Positions 32,111 through 44,973 of a stretch of 64,000 nucleotides of DNA are shown here, piece by piece. The notes below the pieces were generated by a model that worked only from the letters and a program-made list of their open reading frames with translations, did not search any database and had not been told where the DNA came from. Origin of the DNA: Paramyrothecium sp. XJ0827 (Eukaryota; Ascomycota; Sordariomycetes; Hypocreales; Stachybotryaceae); NCBI GenBank assembly GCA_020881915.1, contig JAJFPB010000009.1:2604001-2668000 (forward strand). Reading direction: 5' to 3'. The stretch's first letter is position 1; each line of letters opens with the position of its first letter. A program made the translations under genes and the position numbers.

Positions 32111-34782
32111 GGCATACGAAATGAGACTGTAGGTGTCAATGACCAAGTTTACGAACGAGATTTTGGGGCTGACAATATCTCGTACAGACGCATAAGGGGA
32201 AAAGACGTATCGTTGGGGAGGTAGTCTTGTGATCTCAATCGTGTTACCATGAATAGGACTGTATTTGATGTTGAATCTTGTGACACTCTTTGGACAAGTT
32301 GCCTGGTTTGTACCACTGTTTGGAGGTAGGGGGAGCGAAAGGTTAAGTAGAGTTATCAAAATAAAGAAAATCATATTCCTGAAAAAGTGATAATGCGTGA
32401 ATGTTCAAGCATCACTCTACATGGCCACGAACGAAGGGGGGGGCAGTGCTATTCGAACCTGTTGTCCTTAGGGGCTGGCACGAGTTGCTTGAGTACAATC
32501 TGATAGAGGTTAGGTAGGCTGTAAATTGCACGATGTTGTCGGTTGCGCTGTCGGATTCTCCCAAGTGCGGTAGATAGTGGAGGCTGTTGCAAGGCGAATG
32601 TAATGCTGAGGCTCAACAGCTTTCAAGATAATACGCCAAGAAAGATGCCCTTGTCTATGTTACGAATGAGGCATTTTAAAGCTCACAGAGTGGAGATCTC
32701 CTTATCAATCAACATCAAGACTCCTACGTCTATTGATGCTGGTTCTCAAGGTTTCACCGGGCATATCCTTGCTCCGCCCCTCGCGGAACGATAATGCCAG
32801 ACAGGACGTATCTCTGGACCTATTTACATCAAACTTTTGCCTACTGACGGCTTTGCAACCTACCATCGAGATGTCCAGGCTGTCTTACGCGGAGTAGATA
32901 TCCCTGTCCGCTCATTCCTACCACAACACAATCACTTATATCCTCCTAGCGAGCCTTATTGGACCTGCCTCGGCAGAAACAAGTCTTCAGGGACGATAGT
33001 GGCGATAAAACAAAGCAGGCCATGGGGGACTGCAATCTATACTGATTGAAGGACAGCACTGTAGCTAACAGCATTCATCCCGAGTCCTCCTCCCGGCTCT
33101 GCTACTGGTATTGAGGAAGAAGACAAGGACAGCAGCGTTCCTAATGTCGCTCCGGGTGTTGACACAAAACGAGCAGGTTTTCGAATGTCTTCAAACTCGG
33201 CTTCAATTCACCTCAAATACAGGAGACCGAAAGGGTCATGGATCCTGTTCGTAAAGGAGGGCTAGCACCATTAGCTGATCAGCCCTCCGATTCCGTGCCT
33301 TTCAATTCCTCGTAGAGAATTTTGGTTGTGATCTGATGGAAGAAACAAGAAATAGCCTTGGGATCTTGACGCGATAACAGTTTACTCCAATTTTGAAGTC
33401 GCGCGGCTTTACGTGTAAGCCCCCGGATTATTTTTCAACTCAAATTTGACACCCTGGGCCCAAGGCAAAACTGCCGTTTCCCAACCAGGCATAAATGTCA
33501 AGCTCTCGTATATCGCTCTTTAGTCGACTTGCTCTCAAGAAAATACGGCAGAATCATTTCGCCTGGGTTCAACCTCGGGGCAGTCCCACGCCAATAACCA
33601 TGGCGACTTGTAATAAAGAAGGCAGGTGTGGCTACTAACAGTACTAGACACAGAAGTCGTAAGTCATGACGCCAAGCGCCATAATCAGTGTATGACATGC
33701 GCCACCGAGCCTGTTATGACAATGACTCATTGTCCGAATTAAGAATGGATAACATCCTTAAGCCGGGATCCCAGAATCTAGCCTCCAACAACAAGCCAAA
33801 CGCTAAAGAGATTTGATTGCCACTAAGGCATAGTGAATCCCGTATGGATCAATTTAGACTCCGTTGCTGGACGTGGAGACGTCCAATGCAGTGAACGAGA
33901 ACGCGGTGGGTGCAATTTTGAGGTGATGTGAGGTTGAGTCCTCTGATCTCTCACCTGTACTTGGCGCCGAATGTGGATCATCGCAATTAACCGCTTGCTG
34001 GTGCAGGGGAATTTTCATGGGATGCATACTTCGACTACGCCGGTGGCGTGGTACAAGTAATACCAAGGCAGCTTGCAAAGGGCTCTGCAACTAACTAATA
34101 GTCGAGCACGGGGTCGATGCCGGGCAGATTTTTCCTGATCCCGCTCGGGTTGCTGGTCCCGCTTCCTGATGCACGCACCTCGATTCGGAGTTGACTCCGT
34201 TGATTCGAGCGGCTATTGCAGTACGAAATGAATCCCCAGATCTTCTTCCGGATAATTCAGCCTTGTGTGGCAGCTTCCAATTCGAGCAAGTTCTTTGGAG
34301 GTAAAGCCGCAAGCACTGATTCGTGCGAGTATAGGAAGGTAGAGGAAGCCTTGTACCCCATGAAGGGCAATACTCCTTGTCGGTGAACGGCCGTCGCCGT
34401 CAAGAAAAATCGTCGACCCGCCTGTGGGCTGGTATTCGAATGAACCAATGCGAGATGTGCCGGCTTGACACAGGAGAACCCCAGCCCAGGGATCTTGGCT
34501 CCGCTCCTAGCATGGTAAGGTCTCCCGGCTAAAAGAGTTTACCAAGAACATGTGATTACTCGGGTTCAAGCAACGGGAGTCGACGTTGACAGAAGTTGTT
34601 CTGTCTAGAATTGTTTTCATGCGTAATGCTGTTTCCAAGCTTGAACAAGCTGTTACCAGGTTCATGGTTGATTGTATAAATGATTGCCACAACCCGCCAG
34701 GCTCATGGAGACTTGTGTGGTTCAAGCCCGCAATTTTACCAAGCAATTCCATTAGAGACCAACTCGGTTTTTAGTGGGCATC
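32111..34782. other. Long intergenic region, no gene seen
   Basis: About 2.7 kb. Frames on both strands are short and without motifs. An eight- to nine-base G run occurs near 32437. I see no transposon ends or tRNA that could be folded convincingly. Confidence 0.45.
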
Positions 34783-35809
34783 ATGGTGTCTTTATTCAAG
34801 GTCTTGACAGTGCTCATTGCAGCTACGCTCGACTCCGCCATGGCGGGGACGGCGGGTTGCGGCAAGTCTCCTCCAGCGAGCGGCACCAAGAGCATTGGCA
34901 ACCGCCAGTACATCTTGCAGGTTCCCAGCAACTATAACCCCAACACCGAGTACAAGCTCATCTTTGGGTTTCACTGGCTCAATGGCAACATGAATACAGT
35001 TGCTCCACAGTACTACGGTCTGCGGGCGCTTGCCGGCGAGACAGCCATCTTCGTGGCTCCCAATGGCATCAACGCAGGCTGGGGCAATGGAGGTGGATCC
35101 GACGTCACTTTTGTGGATCAGATCCTTGAACAGGTCCAGAGCCAACTTTGCGTTGACGAGAAGCAGCGCTTCGCCGCCGGCTTCAGCTATGGCGGCGCCA
35201 TGTCGCACGCAGTTGCATGCGCAAGGCCAAGTAAGTTCAGAACGAGAATGTCCCTTTTTTTGTTGCGTACTGACAAATGTTTGAGATATCTTCCGTGCCA
35301 TTGCTGCTTATGGCGGTGCTGATCTGAGTGGCTGCGCCGGCGGCAACACTCCGGTGGCGTACCTCGGCATCCACGGCATACAAGACAACGTCCTTCCCAT
35401 TGCCCGAGGCCGAGCGCTCCGTGATCGTTGGCTGCAAGTCAACCAATGCGCTTCGAAGAACGCTCCAGAGCCCAATGGAGGAGGCCACATCAAGACTGAG
35501 TACAGCTGCCGTCAAGGCTATCCTGTCTGGTGGGTCGCGCACAGTGGAGGCCACGTCGGCGATGCCAGCGAGAACGGCGTCAATTACTTTGCCCGCTATA
35601 CTTGGGACTTCTTCACCAAGGCTCTCGGTAACGGCGACGGCGGTGGAGGGCAGGACCCGGGCAACCCTGACCCGGGCAACCCTGACCCTCCCGCCAACTG
35701 CTCAGCCAAATGGGGCCAGTGCGGTGGTCAAGGGTGGGCCGGAGCAACGTGCTGCGTGTCTGGGAGCACTTGTCGGGCTCAGAACCAGTGGTATTCTCAG
35801 TGCGTTTAG
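34783..35809 (+). CDS. Feruloyl esterase (CE1) with C-terminal CBM1
   Basis: Two exons, 34783-35230 and 35286-35809 (55-bp intron), 323 residues. The ATG at 34783 ([21 protein letters not shown]) gives a signal peptide. The catalytic domain (about residues 25-275) has [10 protein letters not shown] at its start, the nucleophile motif [10 protein letters not shown] (Gly-x-Ser-x-Gly), an acid in [10 protein letters not shown], and the His in HSGGHVGD, the layout of fungal feruloyl esterases of the PHB-depolymerase-like CE1 group. These release ferulic acid from arabinoxylan and pectin. A linker with a repeated DPGNP motif leads to a fungal cellulose-binding module (about residues 288-323) with [15 protein letters not shown] and a terminal NQWYSQCV. 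It acts outside the cell on plant walls. Confidence is high for the family and lower for the exact substrate (acetyl versus feruloyl). Confidence 0.9.
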
Positions 35810-37322
35810 TTCTAAGAGCAAGCGGCAACTGTACATATCTTTGAGTTGTGATTCATCATCGATCGGCGCATCACATGCGGCGATGGATATTCTCGGACAG
35901 ATGCATCCTCTGACGAGCGATCAAAAATCTCAAATACCTGAATGCTCAGAAAATCCAAATGACAAACGCAGGGAGAAACCCATCAGGATTTTATTAATAT
36001 GTGCAAGCTATGACAAGTGGTGCGAATCTTCGCCCTAGGCAACAAGGACAGTCGCTTGAGAAGGCCTAAGTAAACAAGACTTGATCATCTAGAGCCAGGT
36101 AACTAACACGCTTTTATTGTAAGAAGGTAATTAATGAGAGACTTGGAACACTTAAAGCTGATTTACGATCGATAAACTTTTGGAATTCTTCGTTCAGGCA
36201 TCGAGAGATTGGTGCTTCGGAGGCATGACATTTACTCTCGGGCTGAGTCTTGGGATGGTACCTGACCCCATCACCATGTCTCTTCTGGCCAGTGTTTGTT
36301 TCCGAGCCATCCATCTGTCTTGGGTCGAGTCTTTCTCTTCATGAAAAAGTGCCATGCTTCCATTCTTCCTCGTTTAATGCATGTCCTCGCTATTTGTCTA
36401 GTTTGTCTCAAGCACTTGAGCAATTTCATGCTCGCTTGACTCCAGGGTAGCTAGACAAAAGGCAAAGGCACGTCATTTCTGCCACACCCAGGGTTTGCTG
36501 TGGACGCATGAGTTCGGCACACAAGATTACAAGTGTACCTGGCCTTCAGCCCTATAGGGTGATGCGGCCTCAAGCGGCAACTGAGCAAGCCCAGTATTGT
36601 GGAAGGTCTCGTTAACGACTCGACAAGGGGCCAGGCGGCCGGCCTTAAGTGAGTAGTCGACTGCGTCGCCTCAGACGAGCGTTGCACCCGCCAATACTTG
36701 CCCCAAGCATGACTGGCTGAGAAAGTCTACGGAGACGATGAAGCTAAGAACTCGACATGGCATCTTGTTCTGAAGTAGAGAAAGGCCTTCCCCGAAAAAA
36801 GTACTTAGTGAACGTATCACATTGAGCCGGTAATGACACCAGATATCAAGAGTTGGGCCTAGAGAGATAAGACAGCTCATCCGAAAAATACCGATAAGTG
36901 GCTTGAAAGGACGTTTGATGAGTGCCGAACTTGTCCCTCGATATGCAAGTGCCAAGCTGAGTAAACAGAGGGGCCTACGTTGACTGGTTAGGGATCCAGC
37001 ACGAGAGGAGCTGAGTGGTGCATACCGAGGCTTACATGCATGTTTTCACGCATGAAGGCGTAAATCGTTACCTAAATCAGACTTTCAGCTGCCCTCCGTC
37101 AATATTTGTGTTTGGCACATAGGTCGCAATTCGTTGAGGGGCGGCATGGGCTTAAATTAAGCAAAGTGACTGTGTCGGAGAAGGAGGATGCAATACAAAG
37201 AGAGAGCGGAGCCGCGAAAATGGCGATTCGACTTTACCATATAGATTCCCGACTCCCACCGATCCACTTGATATCACCAAATTCTTGATCAGCCATTTGG
37301 TCTCACATCAATCTTCACCACG
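35810..37322. other. Intergenic region, nothing recognised
   Basis: About 1.5 kb with short overlapping frames on both strands and no supported gene. Confidence 0.45.
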
Positions 37323-39703
37323 ATGGCACACGAAGAGGACTGGGAGACGGAGCCGTCAAGTTCATCACAATCAGACACAACAGATATCGACGAGTCCACC
37401 TTAGCACTCCTCGAAACACCTTTATTACTTCCCGTACCTCCCGATGCGGCATGCCAGGGTGATGAATTGTGCGATATCTGCAAGGAGCTAAAGCTTGCCC
37501 CAAGGAGCTTTGTGGTGCTGGAGGGCGACAAGGAGTACAACAATGCCAACGAACCTGACGAGCTGAATATTTCTCTGGGCAAAGTAGAGGACATTGCCAA
37601 GAAGACTAGCTGTCCTCTTTGCCGTCTTGTGTTAGTAGCCCTCGGAGGGGATAAAGTACCATTCCGTGAGGATGGAGAGTCTGTAATTGTCGACTTGAGC
37701 TGGAATACCGACGGACCAATCCCGGATGCTGATGCACCATGGAACCATACGCCAGAGGTTCGATTACTGCGCCCTTATGCTCGTATAGCCTCTGGAGACT
37801 TTCTTCGGTCTAACACACTCAACCTTTTCCCTGAGATCACCTTGCTTGCCAATGACTCGCCCACGTTGTCCATCTCCTATTTCGTTCGCCCTATACCGAG
37901 AGACAAAATCGACTTTGGGCTTGTGAGAAGATGGATGGCGATCTGCCGCACACGCCACCAAAGATCGTGTCGGGAGAACCCTGTTCTGAAAGAGCTGAGG
38001 CGGTCACATCCTGCTATTGAGATTCCAGAGTTTCGATGCATAGATGTCGAGCAGAAATGCCTAGTTCAGCTGGGCGCTGGTGAACGATACGCGGCTTTGA
38101 GCTACGTTTGGGGCCGCAGGAAATTCTTTAGAACCTTGCAAAACAACGTCGTCGATCTTGAACGACCGGGCGCTCTTACTGAAGACAAGTATTCCTATCA
38201 AATTCCCCCAACAATCAGAGACGCGATCCATGTGGCACACGAGATAGGCTTGAGATACTTGTGGGTGGACAGCTTGTGCATTATCCAGGACGGTGACGCG
38301 GAGCACAAGGGTTATGCTATCAAAGCCATGGATTTGGTTTATGCCGCAGCAGATATTGTAATTGTTGCAGCTGGTAGTACTGATGCGTACTCAGGCATTC
38401 GCGGTATCTATCCAGGGTCTCGCGGCGTTCGACAGCCTATTGAAGAGATACCGGCTGAAGACAACGAGACCGGCCAGGCTTTCCGACTTGCCTTCAAGAC
38501 AAGATGGCAGGATGGGATTGAGAGGACTCCGTACTATACAAGAGGATGGACGTGAGTGTTGTTGTGGCATTTTCATTCCGGATTACACAGCTGACTGGTA
38601 GCAGATTCCAAGAGACACACTTTGCTACCCGATCACTGGTCTTCCTTGATGGAAGGGTCACATTCAGATGTCAAGCAGACAGTGACTGGCAAGAGGACCT
38701 GTTCGAGCCCGAAACTGAGACTACAAGTGATGAAAATGATGATCACAGGCCTTTCGATGACGATGATATTGGCGAATATGAGGGACTCATTCAAACTTTC
38801 TCGGACAGAGTTCTGTCATTTGATTCAGACATTTACAATGCTTTTGCTGGTGTGTCTCGTCAGCTTTCGTTCCGGATGCATTCGAACTTGGTTCACGGCA
38901 TACCGGCTCGTTACTTCGACTGGTTCCTTCTTTGGTATCCACTCGCTGATCAGACTCGTCGGCCTAATGCTCCGAGCTGGTCCTGGTCTGGGTGGATCGG
39001 AGGCTGCTTCCCTCGCATCTGGGATTGGTATGAGAGAAGCATTTCGAGTGTGAAGCGCGCCATTCAGCAAAGAACATGGATCATTTGGTATCAACGTTCT
39101 GGGCATGACACTGAAGCTTGCACGCTTATTTTCGAGCATGGGAAAAGCCACAAAGGCTCATTGAAAAAGACAAATTTTTACGGCGGTCTTACGCATCCAC
39201 GCTTTGCCTTGGATTGCACCCGCACGGAGCCAACCATCAAAAGATTAAATGGCGGCGATGCAAAGCCCCCAGTATACTCAGTGGATATTCTCAACGAACA
39301 ACCAGGCTCGGGATTTCTCCAATTCTGGACAGTGTCCATTACACTTAGCCTCAACGAACCCACCAGCATCGATGATGACAAGGGACCATCGCATAGCAGA
39401 CACCGACTCGGAATCTACGGTCGCACTGGCCGAGAGCTTGGTACCATTTCAGTTCATTCCTGGTGGCTAGAAGAAAACCCAGTTCCACAGGAGCGTGAGT
39501 TCATCTTGATCTGCGAAGGGAGGGATAAGAGGGCTGAGGTAGGCCGGGCCGATGACGATGAGGAAGGATGGAGGTACATGGTCATGCTCATTGAGTGGCA
39601 TGGTGAGTATGCTGAGCGGGTTGCCATTGGATCTATTGGCAAGGAAGATCTTGAGGAAGCTCTGGGAACGGGAATAGCTTGGAAGGAAATCATTCTTGGG
39701 TGA
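37323..39703 (+). CDS. HET-domain protein, intact
   Basis: Two exons, 37323-38551 and 38605-39703 (53-bp intron), 775 residues. The intron is fixed by restoring the conserved TRGWTFQET motif across the junction. A Ser-rich acidic N-terminus is followed by paired Cys motifs (LCDICKEL and SCPLCRLV), common before HET domains in this group. The HET domain runs from about residue 250 with YAALSYVWG, LRYLWVDSLCIIQDGD, AADIVIVAAGS and RGWTFQE. The C-terminal part has an acidic run (DDDD) and NAPSWSWSGW, typical of this subfamily. Such proteins mediate or modulate cell-death responses on fusion of unlike individuals; the protein is presumably cytosolic. Unlike the HET copy at 12.4 kb, no break is visible. 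Confidence 0.92.
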
Positions 39704-40509
39704 TAAAGTGTATGTCCAAATTGCCGCACTTGCAGTTGGCCGAGTGAATACCATTTACGCTACTTATCAAAACCAAGAGGGAAATTCCCCATTCCCCATG
39801 GCGTCAAAGCCCTATATACCCGGATTGATACATCTAGTGGAACCTCTCAGCAACAGTCTAAGTCAATTGACTCGTAACGTCCAGCCACTGTGACCTGTAA
39901 CTGCTAGAATTTGGCAAATACTCCTCGTGAGAGGATAGTTTTAGTAGATTTAGACCGAAATTCGGCTAGGTAATGGGGTGTTCAACCTCCATCGCCGATT
40001 TAGATAGTCGGGGCTTGGGTGGCCCAGTGAATTACCTCCTGCATGCTGTAATCAGGAGAAGACTAATGGCAATAAATCAGACTGCCGAAAATATTCAGAG
40101 GTCTGCTCGTCCTATTTATGCCTTTGCTAGATCTATAAACAGCATTATTGTTATTCGTTTTTCAGAGTTAGGCACGGGAACCCTGGTTCTTGAATTTACA
40201 TTTCACTTTTATGGCACACTCCAATGTTCAGGGCAGGATTGGCGAGGAAGCTGTTGCTATTATAGGCGAGAGTCTTATAGAAGAAGTGGGCTATTCCGTC
40301 TTCGTCACGTTCAGACGCTTTCAGGCGGTACTACCCTGAGACCCTGCAGCTATGATGGCCCGCCCACGCTCTGTTCAAGATAATTTCCAACAGGTGAAAG
40401 TGATGAAAATCGACAATTCAGTCATTTCTGTCACCCCAGCCTCCAAGATTTATATCCACGACGCCTTGCATGGTCCGTTGACCTAAAGGGTTGGCTAAGA
40501 TTTGTGGAT
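39704..40509. other. Intergenic region between converging genes
   Basis: About 0.8 kb between the 3' ends of the HET gene and the small secreted protein gene; nothing was recognised in it. Confidence 0.45.
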
Positions 40510-40932
40510 CTAGATTCTCGCAGATCCAACAGTCTGGGTGAAGCAGGTGAAAATAGGGGTATCCGGGGCCACAGTGACGGACTGGCCAGTACAGCCAGGC
40601 TGGCTGAAGAGGGTGACTATGATTTTTTATGAGTAAAATTAATATAGCATTGCTAATAGACTAGCATTCCACGTACCTGGTGATGTAATGTCGGTGACCT
40701 GCCTGACCCTCCAGCTAGGATAGGAGCCTACATGAGTAGCGGCCGCTTGGCAGACTCCGGCATTCTGGAATTGAGTAAAGACTTGAGAGTCTTGCAATGA
40801 GCCCTGGCAGTTGGGCTGGTTGAAAAATTGAATCAAGAAGATGCCAAATGGCTCCTGGCGCTCCTCGAGGACGGGAGCAGCAGTAACGCCAATAGTAGCG
40901 ACAGCAAGGCTGAGAAGACCAGAGAACTTCAT
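40510..40932 (-). CDS. Small secreted cysteine-containing protein
   Basis: Two exons, 40932-40677 and 40616-40510, with a 60-bp intron (GTACGT donor, CATAG acceptor), 120 residues. Without splicing the frame ends after 97 residues in AT-rich intron sequence; splicing instead adds a coherent tail (VTLFSQPGCTGQ) with two more cysteines. A signal peptide (MKFSGLLSLAVATIGVTA) and a short pro-segment are followed by a compact domain with four cysteines (PNCQGS, GVCQAA, PGCTGQ, FTCFTQ) and the motif SYPSWRVRQV. It belongs to a recurrent type of small fungal secreted protein with CQGS/SWRVR motifs whose function is unknown; effector-like roles are possible but not shown here. Confidence 0.82.
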
Positions 40933-41032
40933 TTTGGATAAGAGGCGGGATATAATTCAAGAAAGATGTCTTAAGAAGAACCGTGATGGAGACCTGTTGT
41001 GTAGTTTCAAGTTTTTGAGATAGTCATGCCAT

Positions 41033-41040
41033 CTTTTATA
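41033..41040 (-). promoter_or_regulatory. TATA box of the small secreted protein gene
   Basis: TATAAAAG on the minus strand, about 100 bp upstream of the ATG at 40932. Confidence 0.55.
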
Positions 41041-44000
41041 CTTGATATTTTTACGCTACTTCTTGGTACACCGACATTGTCTCGGCTTGTAGCACAATAG
41101 TGCTCTCCGAGATCCTGGTAGGTATGGGGCATGAGTGTACGACCCCGGTCATGTAAGCTATACCCTGACTTGGCAGTAGGTGTTGACCATTATTGACAAA
41201 TAGCAGGCCACATGTCAATGTTTGCTATGAGTGATTTTTTGGTTGGCATCGTGATATTTTACCCCTAGTAGCACGAAGCATGAAACATTCATGTAGTTAC
41301 TTTAGCGTCAATCATTTATTCCCGGAAACCGAATGAATGCCCTATCAGTCCGGCAAGTGGCAATAGAGCCAGTGATGAGGAGGAGGCGAAGACCCTGTAT
41401 GGTACCCTGGCAGTTGAGTATAGGGGTAGAAGGTCGTATTTCTACATATCATCTGCCCAAAGAATCCATTTGCTGTTTTATTTGACCAGGATTTAGCTCC
41501 GGGGTTTTGTCTCTATGTTCTTGTCTCATATCGATCAGAGGCTAAGACAGCTCTACTCAACAATGTCTCGAGTAGTTGGCAGAATCTACTTCCGATCCAA
41601 CTATTGAAATTCATCCATTTGCTGGCTTACGTCTGCCCAGTTATGCTTTAGGCTTCACGCTGATGGATGAGTGGTGCAAGAAGAGCGAGGTAGCATCCGG
41701 GACAAATACCCGACTAACCGCTCTGTATGACGCTGTCACGGGAGTGGCAAATGGCCACGCCAAGAAGCTATTTGGAAAGACAAATCTTTGCATCACAGGT
41801 TTTGGCAAGATATCTCAAACAAGCTTAGTGAAAACAACTTCGTATAAGCCATCCTGCTGTCGAACATTCAATCATGTGGGTCAAATTCCCCCTGGTAAAC
41901 AATTTTTTCTGGCTTTCTTACCCGATTGAGTACTACTTGCATCTGGGTTTCTGCATCAGGGCTTCTGCATCGCTCTCCCGTGGCCAAAGAATTACTACTT
42001 TTGGTAATAAAACGAAAAGCAGGCAATGAAATGGTATCTTCGGCAAGTACACTGCGGCGGAGCGGCTCCCCGTCAACATGGTACTATGAATACGAGATTG
42101 GTCCACATAGCCGGACCTACCGGCCGACGGAAGCGCAGCTTTCGAGTGGGTTCGCCATATCGGAGAATTGCGCCGTTACTAGGAACGACAAGGCGCAAAG
42201 CAGATCGGTCAAATGGTCAATTAATCCCTGAAGATTGCCATCCTTGTCATTTTGCTTAGAATATCTACCTCGCAAAGGCGTATGACCAGCTCAAATAGAT
42301 GTAACTCCGGTGTGATGTCCTCACAAGCCACTTGATGCGCAACCTGACGCAAGCGAATGAAAAACTCGTAAACATAGGAACAGTATATTAATGGATTGGA
42401 TAGGCCGATATGGATCACTGTGTCTCTGTCCTTCTGGTAGCATCTTTCGCTCGTTTTGCAGTGGACATATGTTTATGATGCTGCTAGTCCAGACAACCAA
42501 GTAATACAAATCGCCCCTAGTAAAGTTTAGACTTTCACTTCGAGATCGGATAGCTTTGCAGAATAGATTGAGCTGAGCATTTGCACATTCTAGCTTAAGG
42601 GACAAGAAAGAAATCCTTTGCAGGGATTCGTCGGTTTCCAAGCTGAAATAATACATGAATAGATGACTTCTAGGTTAGAAGGGGTGAGGCTGGATATCTC
42701 ACGATACAAACCGTTCCAGTGCAGATGACCATAAGTCAAGAAGCCCAACAAGTTGAAAGCCTGGCAGTTCATCGTTCTCACTTGTCTTGCAGCAAGAACT
42801 GAAGTCTTTGCAGTGACATAGTCACATAGTCAGCAAGTCAGTTTGGCAGTGTAACAAGTCATACCCATTGAATGGTGGATAGGCCATGCCAGGAAGCCGG
42901 TGAAGTGCACACATGTGAGTGTTTCTCTATGTTCTTTCTGCCGATTTGACGACTTGCAACGCCCCTCTTAGAATCTCTCAAGGGTCTGTGGTAATCCAAA
43001 AGCGATTAACGTGAGCAGTGGGATCTTCAATTCCCTTGCCTCTGCATATCGGATAACGATGGCATCCCGCAGCACTCTTCGGCGTGCGCTCCTAGCTTTG
43101 CTAGCATAGCTTGGGACAAGCCGCCCCGCATGAAATATCCTGTGCCGCGACGATGGTCAATGCAGGGCTCCAGAGCCCATCTGGCGTACTGCATTTATGC
43201 AGCCTAGGGCAACCCTGTTTGCTTTGTTGTTCCACCTACTAATGCCTCATGAATTTGCCCTGCCTCGCACAAAAGCCATCAAGCTCAGAAACCACAGACA
43301 CAACGGTGCATGGAGAGCCGGCCTGGCGTTAGTCTAGTTTGTTAAAAACATCCTTTTCGCTAGACGACGCAAAATGCATACGGTAACATCGTATGCAGAT
43401 GTGACAGGGCTGAGAGACGAACCTGGGCGTATTATTGCTACTTTGAGGCAAGACTAGTGTCATGAGGTTTGGGTATTTCAAGTGGACTCAAGCACGCCAA
43501 TGACCTCGTAACGATTGGCTGCAGGAGAAGCATGGTGCAAGGTCACATGATCGTTCTCCGAATGTAGTAATTGGCCCTCGACCTTAACATATTTGAGTAT
43601 CAGGGGCGGCCAAAACACAGCTCGTAGATATAAACCCTTAGACAAGTAGCTGTTGCACCGCCGCCTTCAAGATTGAGGAAATACATCATTGCAATCGACT
43701 GAAGTGCGGTATTTCTTTCGAACCGTCTATAAGCGCCCTCAATTGGACCTTCGATCACGTGATATGCTGTGGCGTCCTCGCTTCATCCGTCTTGATTGGG
43801 ATGAACTGACAAAGTCCCTTGATATGTGTCTTCGTCCAAACACCGCTTCAACGAGAGAAATTTCATTATCATGCCGCCAATCTCGTGAGGCCACGTTTTC
43901 CCTCATGAAGTAGGATCGGTGTGATCGATTGATCCTTGGCGGGATGCACCTCATCTGCTGTGCCGCAGGGTAAATGGGCCAATGTGGTCACCAGGATCAA

Positions 44001-44314
44001 TAGTTCCAACAAGGGCTCCTGAACCTTGTATTCTTTGTATGTCTCAACCTTGGGCTAGCGACCTCAACACTATCCCGTGCCTCAGTCATGCATCTTGGAT
44101 CACTTAGTTCAATTGTTGGCGCGTCGCGTTCATTTCCGGCCACGAGTATCGTGACATTGTATTGGACAGGGACACACTGAGAGCCTTGGCTAGCGTCTCA
44201 AGGACCCTCAAAATGCTCAAGCGAGTGAAGTACTTTAGTATTCATGTCGCACAAGAAATCCTTAGCGCTATCACAGGATAAAGTGATGATAAGTGAATGG
44301 TTTACAGGAAAAGG
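41041..44314. other. Long gene-poor region
   Basis: About 3.3 kb. The frames at 41576-41929 (no ATG start), 41926-42231, 42321-42656 and 43689-43913 show no motif or splice continuation. Possibly it holds decayed coding sequence, but nothing can be named. Confidence 0.4.
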
Positions 44315-44321
44315 TATATTA
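44315..44321 (+). promoter_or_regulatory. TATA-like box of the KP4-like gene
   Basis: TATATTA about 100 bp upstream of the ATG at 44417, the same distance as the TATA boxes of the GLEYA and small secreted protein genes. Confidence 0.45.
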
Positions 44322-44416
44322 AGCTAGATTCCCGACGTGTATTCAGAGTGAAAAGACAAGCTCCGCACTTCTCAAACCCTGCGCTCTCCATCCACAGCTT
44401 CTTGTTTATCGCCACC

Positions 44417-44973
44417 ATGCGTTTCTCCCTGCTCACAATCGTGGCCTTTGTTGCCAGCGGAGTCGTTGGCTCTGCCATCCCGCATGATCATGCAGAGCAC
44501 GAGCACGACATCCGGTCCGAGGACTTGCACTCTTCTCCGAACCCTCGCAGCCAGATCGGAATTCGCGACTCCTTTGATTGCCAGGGCAGCAGCGTTTGCG
44601 GCACCGTTCCCGTTGCCTCTTGCGATCGCGCCGTCAACTTCAACATCATCCGAAATAACGATGTGAACTACGGCGCGCCCGGGTAAGCATCCAATAGCTC
44701 TCCTACTCGGCGACAGCTCGCTAATCCATTGAGTCTAGTTCCGGCCGTCGCTTCACTGGAGCCTGTAGTGCTCGTACTAGCGGAGGCACAGGCGGCAACC
44801 CCGGATGTGGAGTCTTCATCCAGGGTAAATCTCACTGCGCACGTAGCGGAAACGAGATCTGGTGGGATTACCAGCATATTCGAAGCAACGGCTGCCGTAT
44901 CTGTGGTACCAAGCACTGGGGTGATGGATGCATGACGACCATCAACTATGTTTCTCAATGCAACCAGTACTAG
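44417..44973 (+). CDS. KP4-like killer-toxin family secreted protein
   Basis: Two exons, 44417-44682 and 44739-44973 (56-bp intron, GTAAGC donor), 166 residues. A signal peptide (MRFSLLTIVAFVASGVVGSA) and an acidic His/Asp/Glu-rich pro-segment (about residues 21-55) precede a domain of about 110 residues with ten cysteines, the number found in KP4. Landmarks are CQGSSVCG near its start, CGVFIQG in the middle, and NGCRICGT followed by TINYVSQC at the end, which match the conserved KP4 pattern. KP4 was first found in Ustilago maydis virus P4 and blocks calcium uptake; relatives are encoded in many ascomycete genomes and some affect plant roots or competing fungi. The reading frame is complete with no break. 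Activity is not implied by the sequence alone. Confidence 0.85.

Noticed and set aside
32015..32374. Minus-strand 119-codon frame with a hydrophobic start
   Set aside because: It covers the metallothionein gene on the opposite strand, has no motif beyond the hydrophobic N-terminus and no homologue I recognise.
32437..32520. tRNA-like B box (GGTTCGAAT on the minus strand)
   Set aside because: No matching acceptor stem or A box at the right distance.
41576..42231. Two consecutive plus-strand frames
   Set aside because: Neither has motifs, the first has no ATG, and no splice junction gives a sensible protein.
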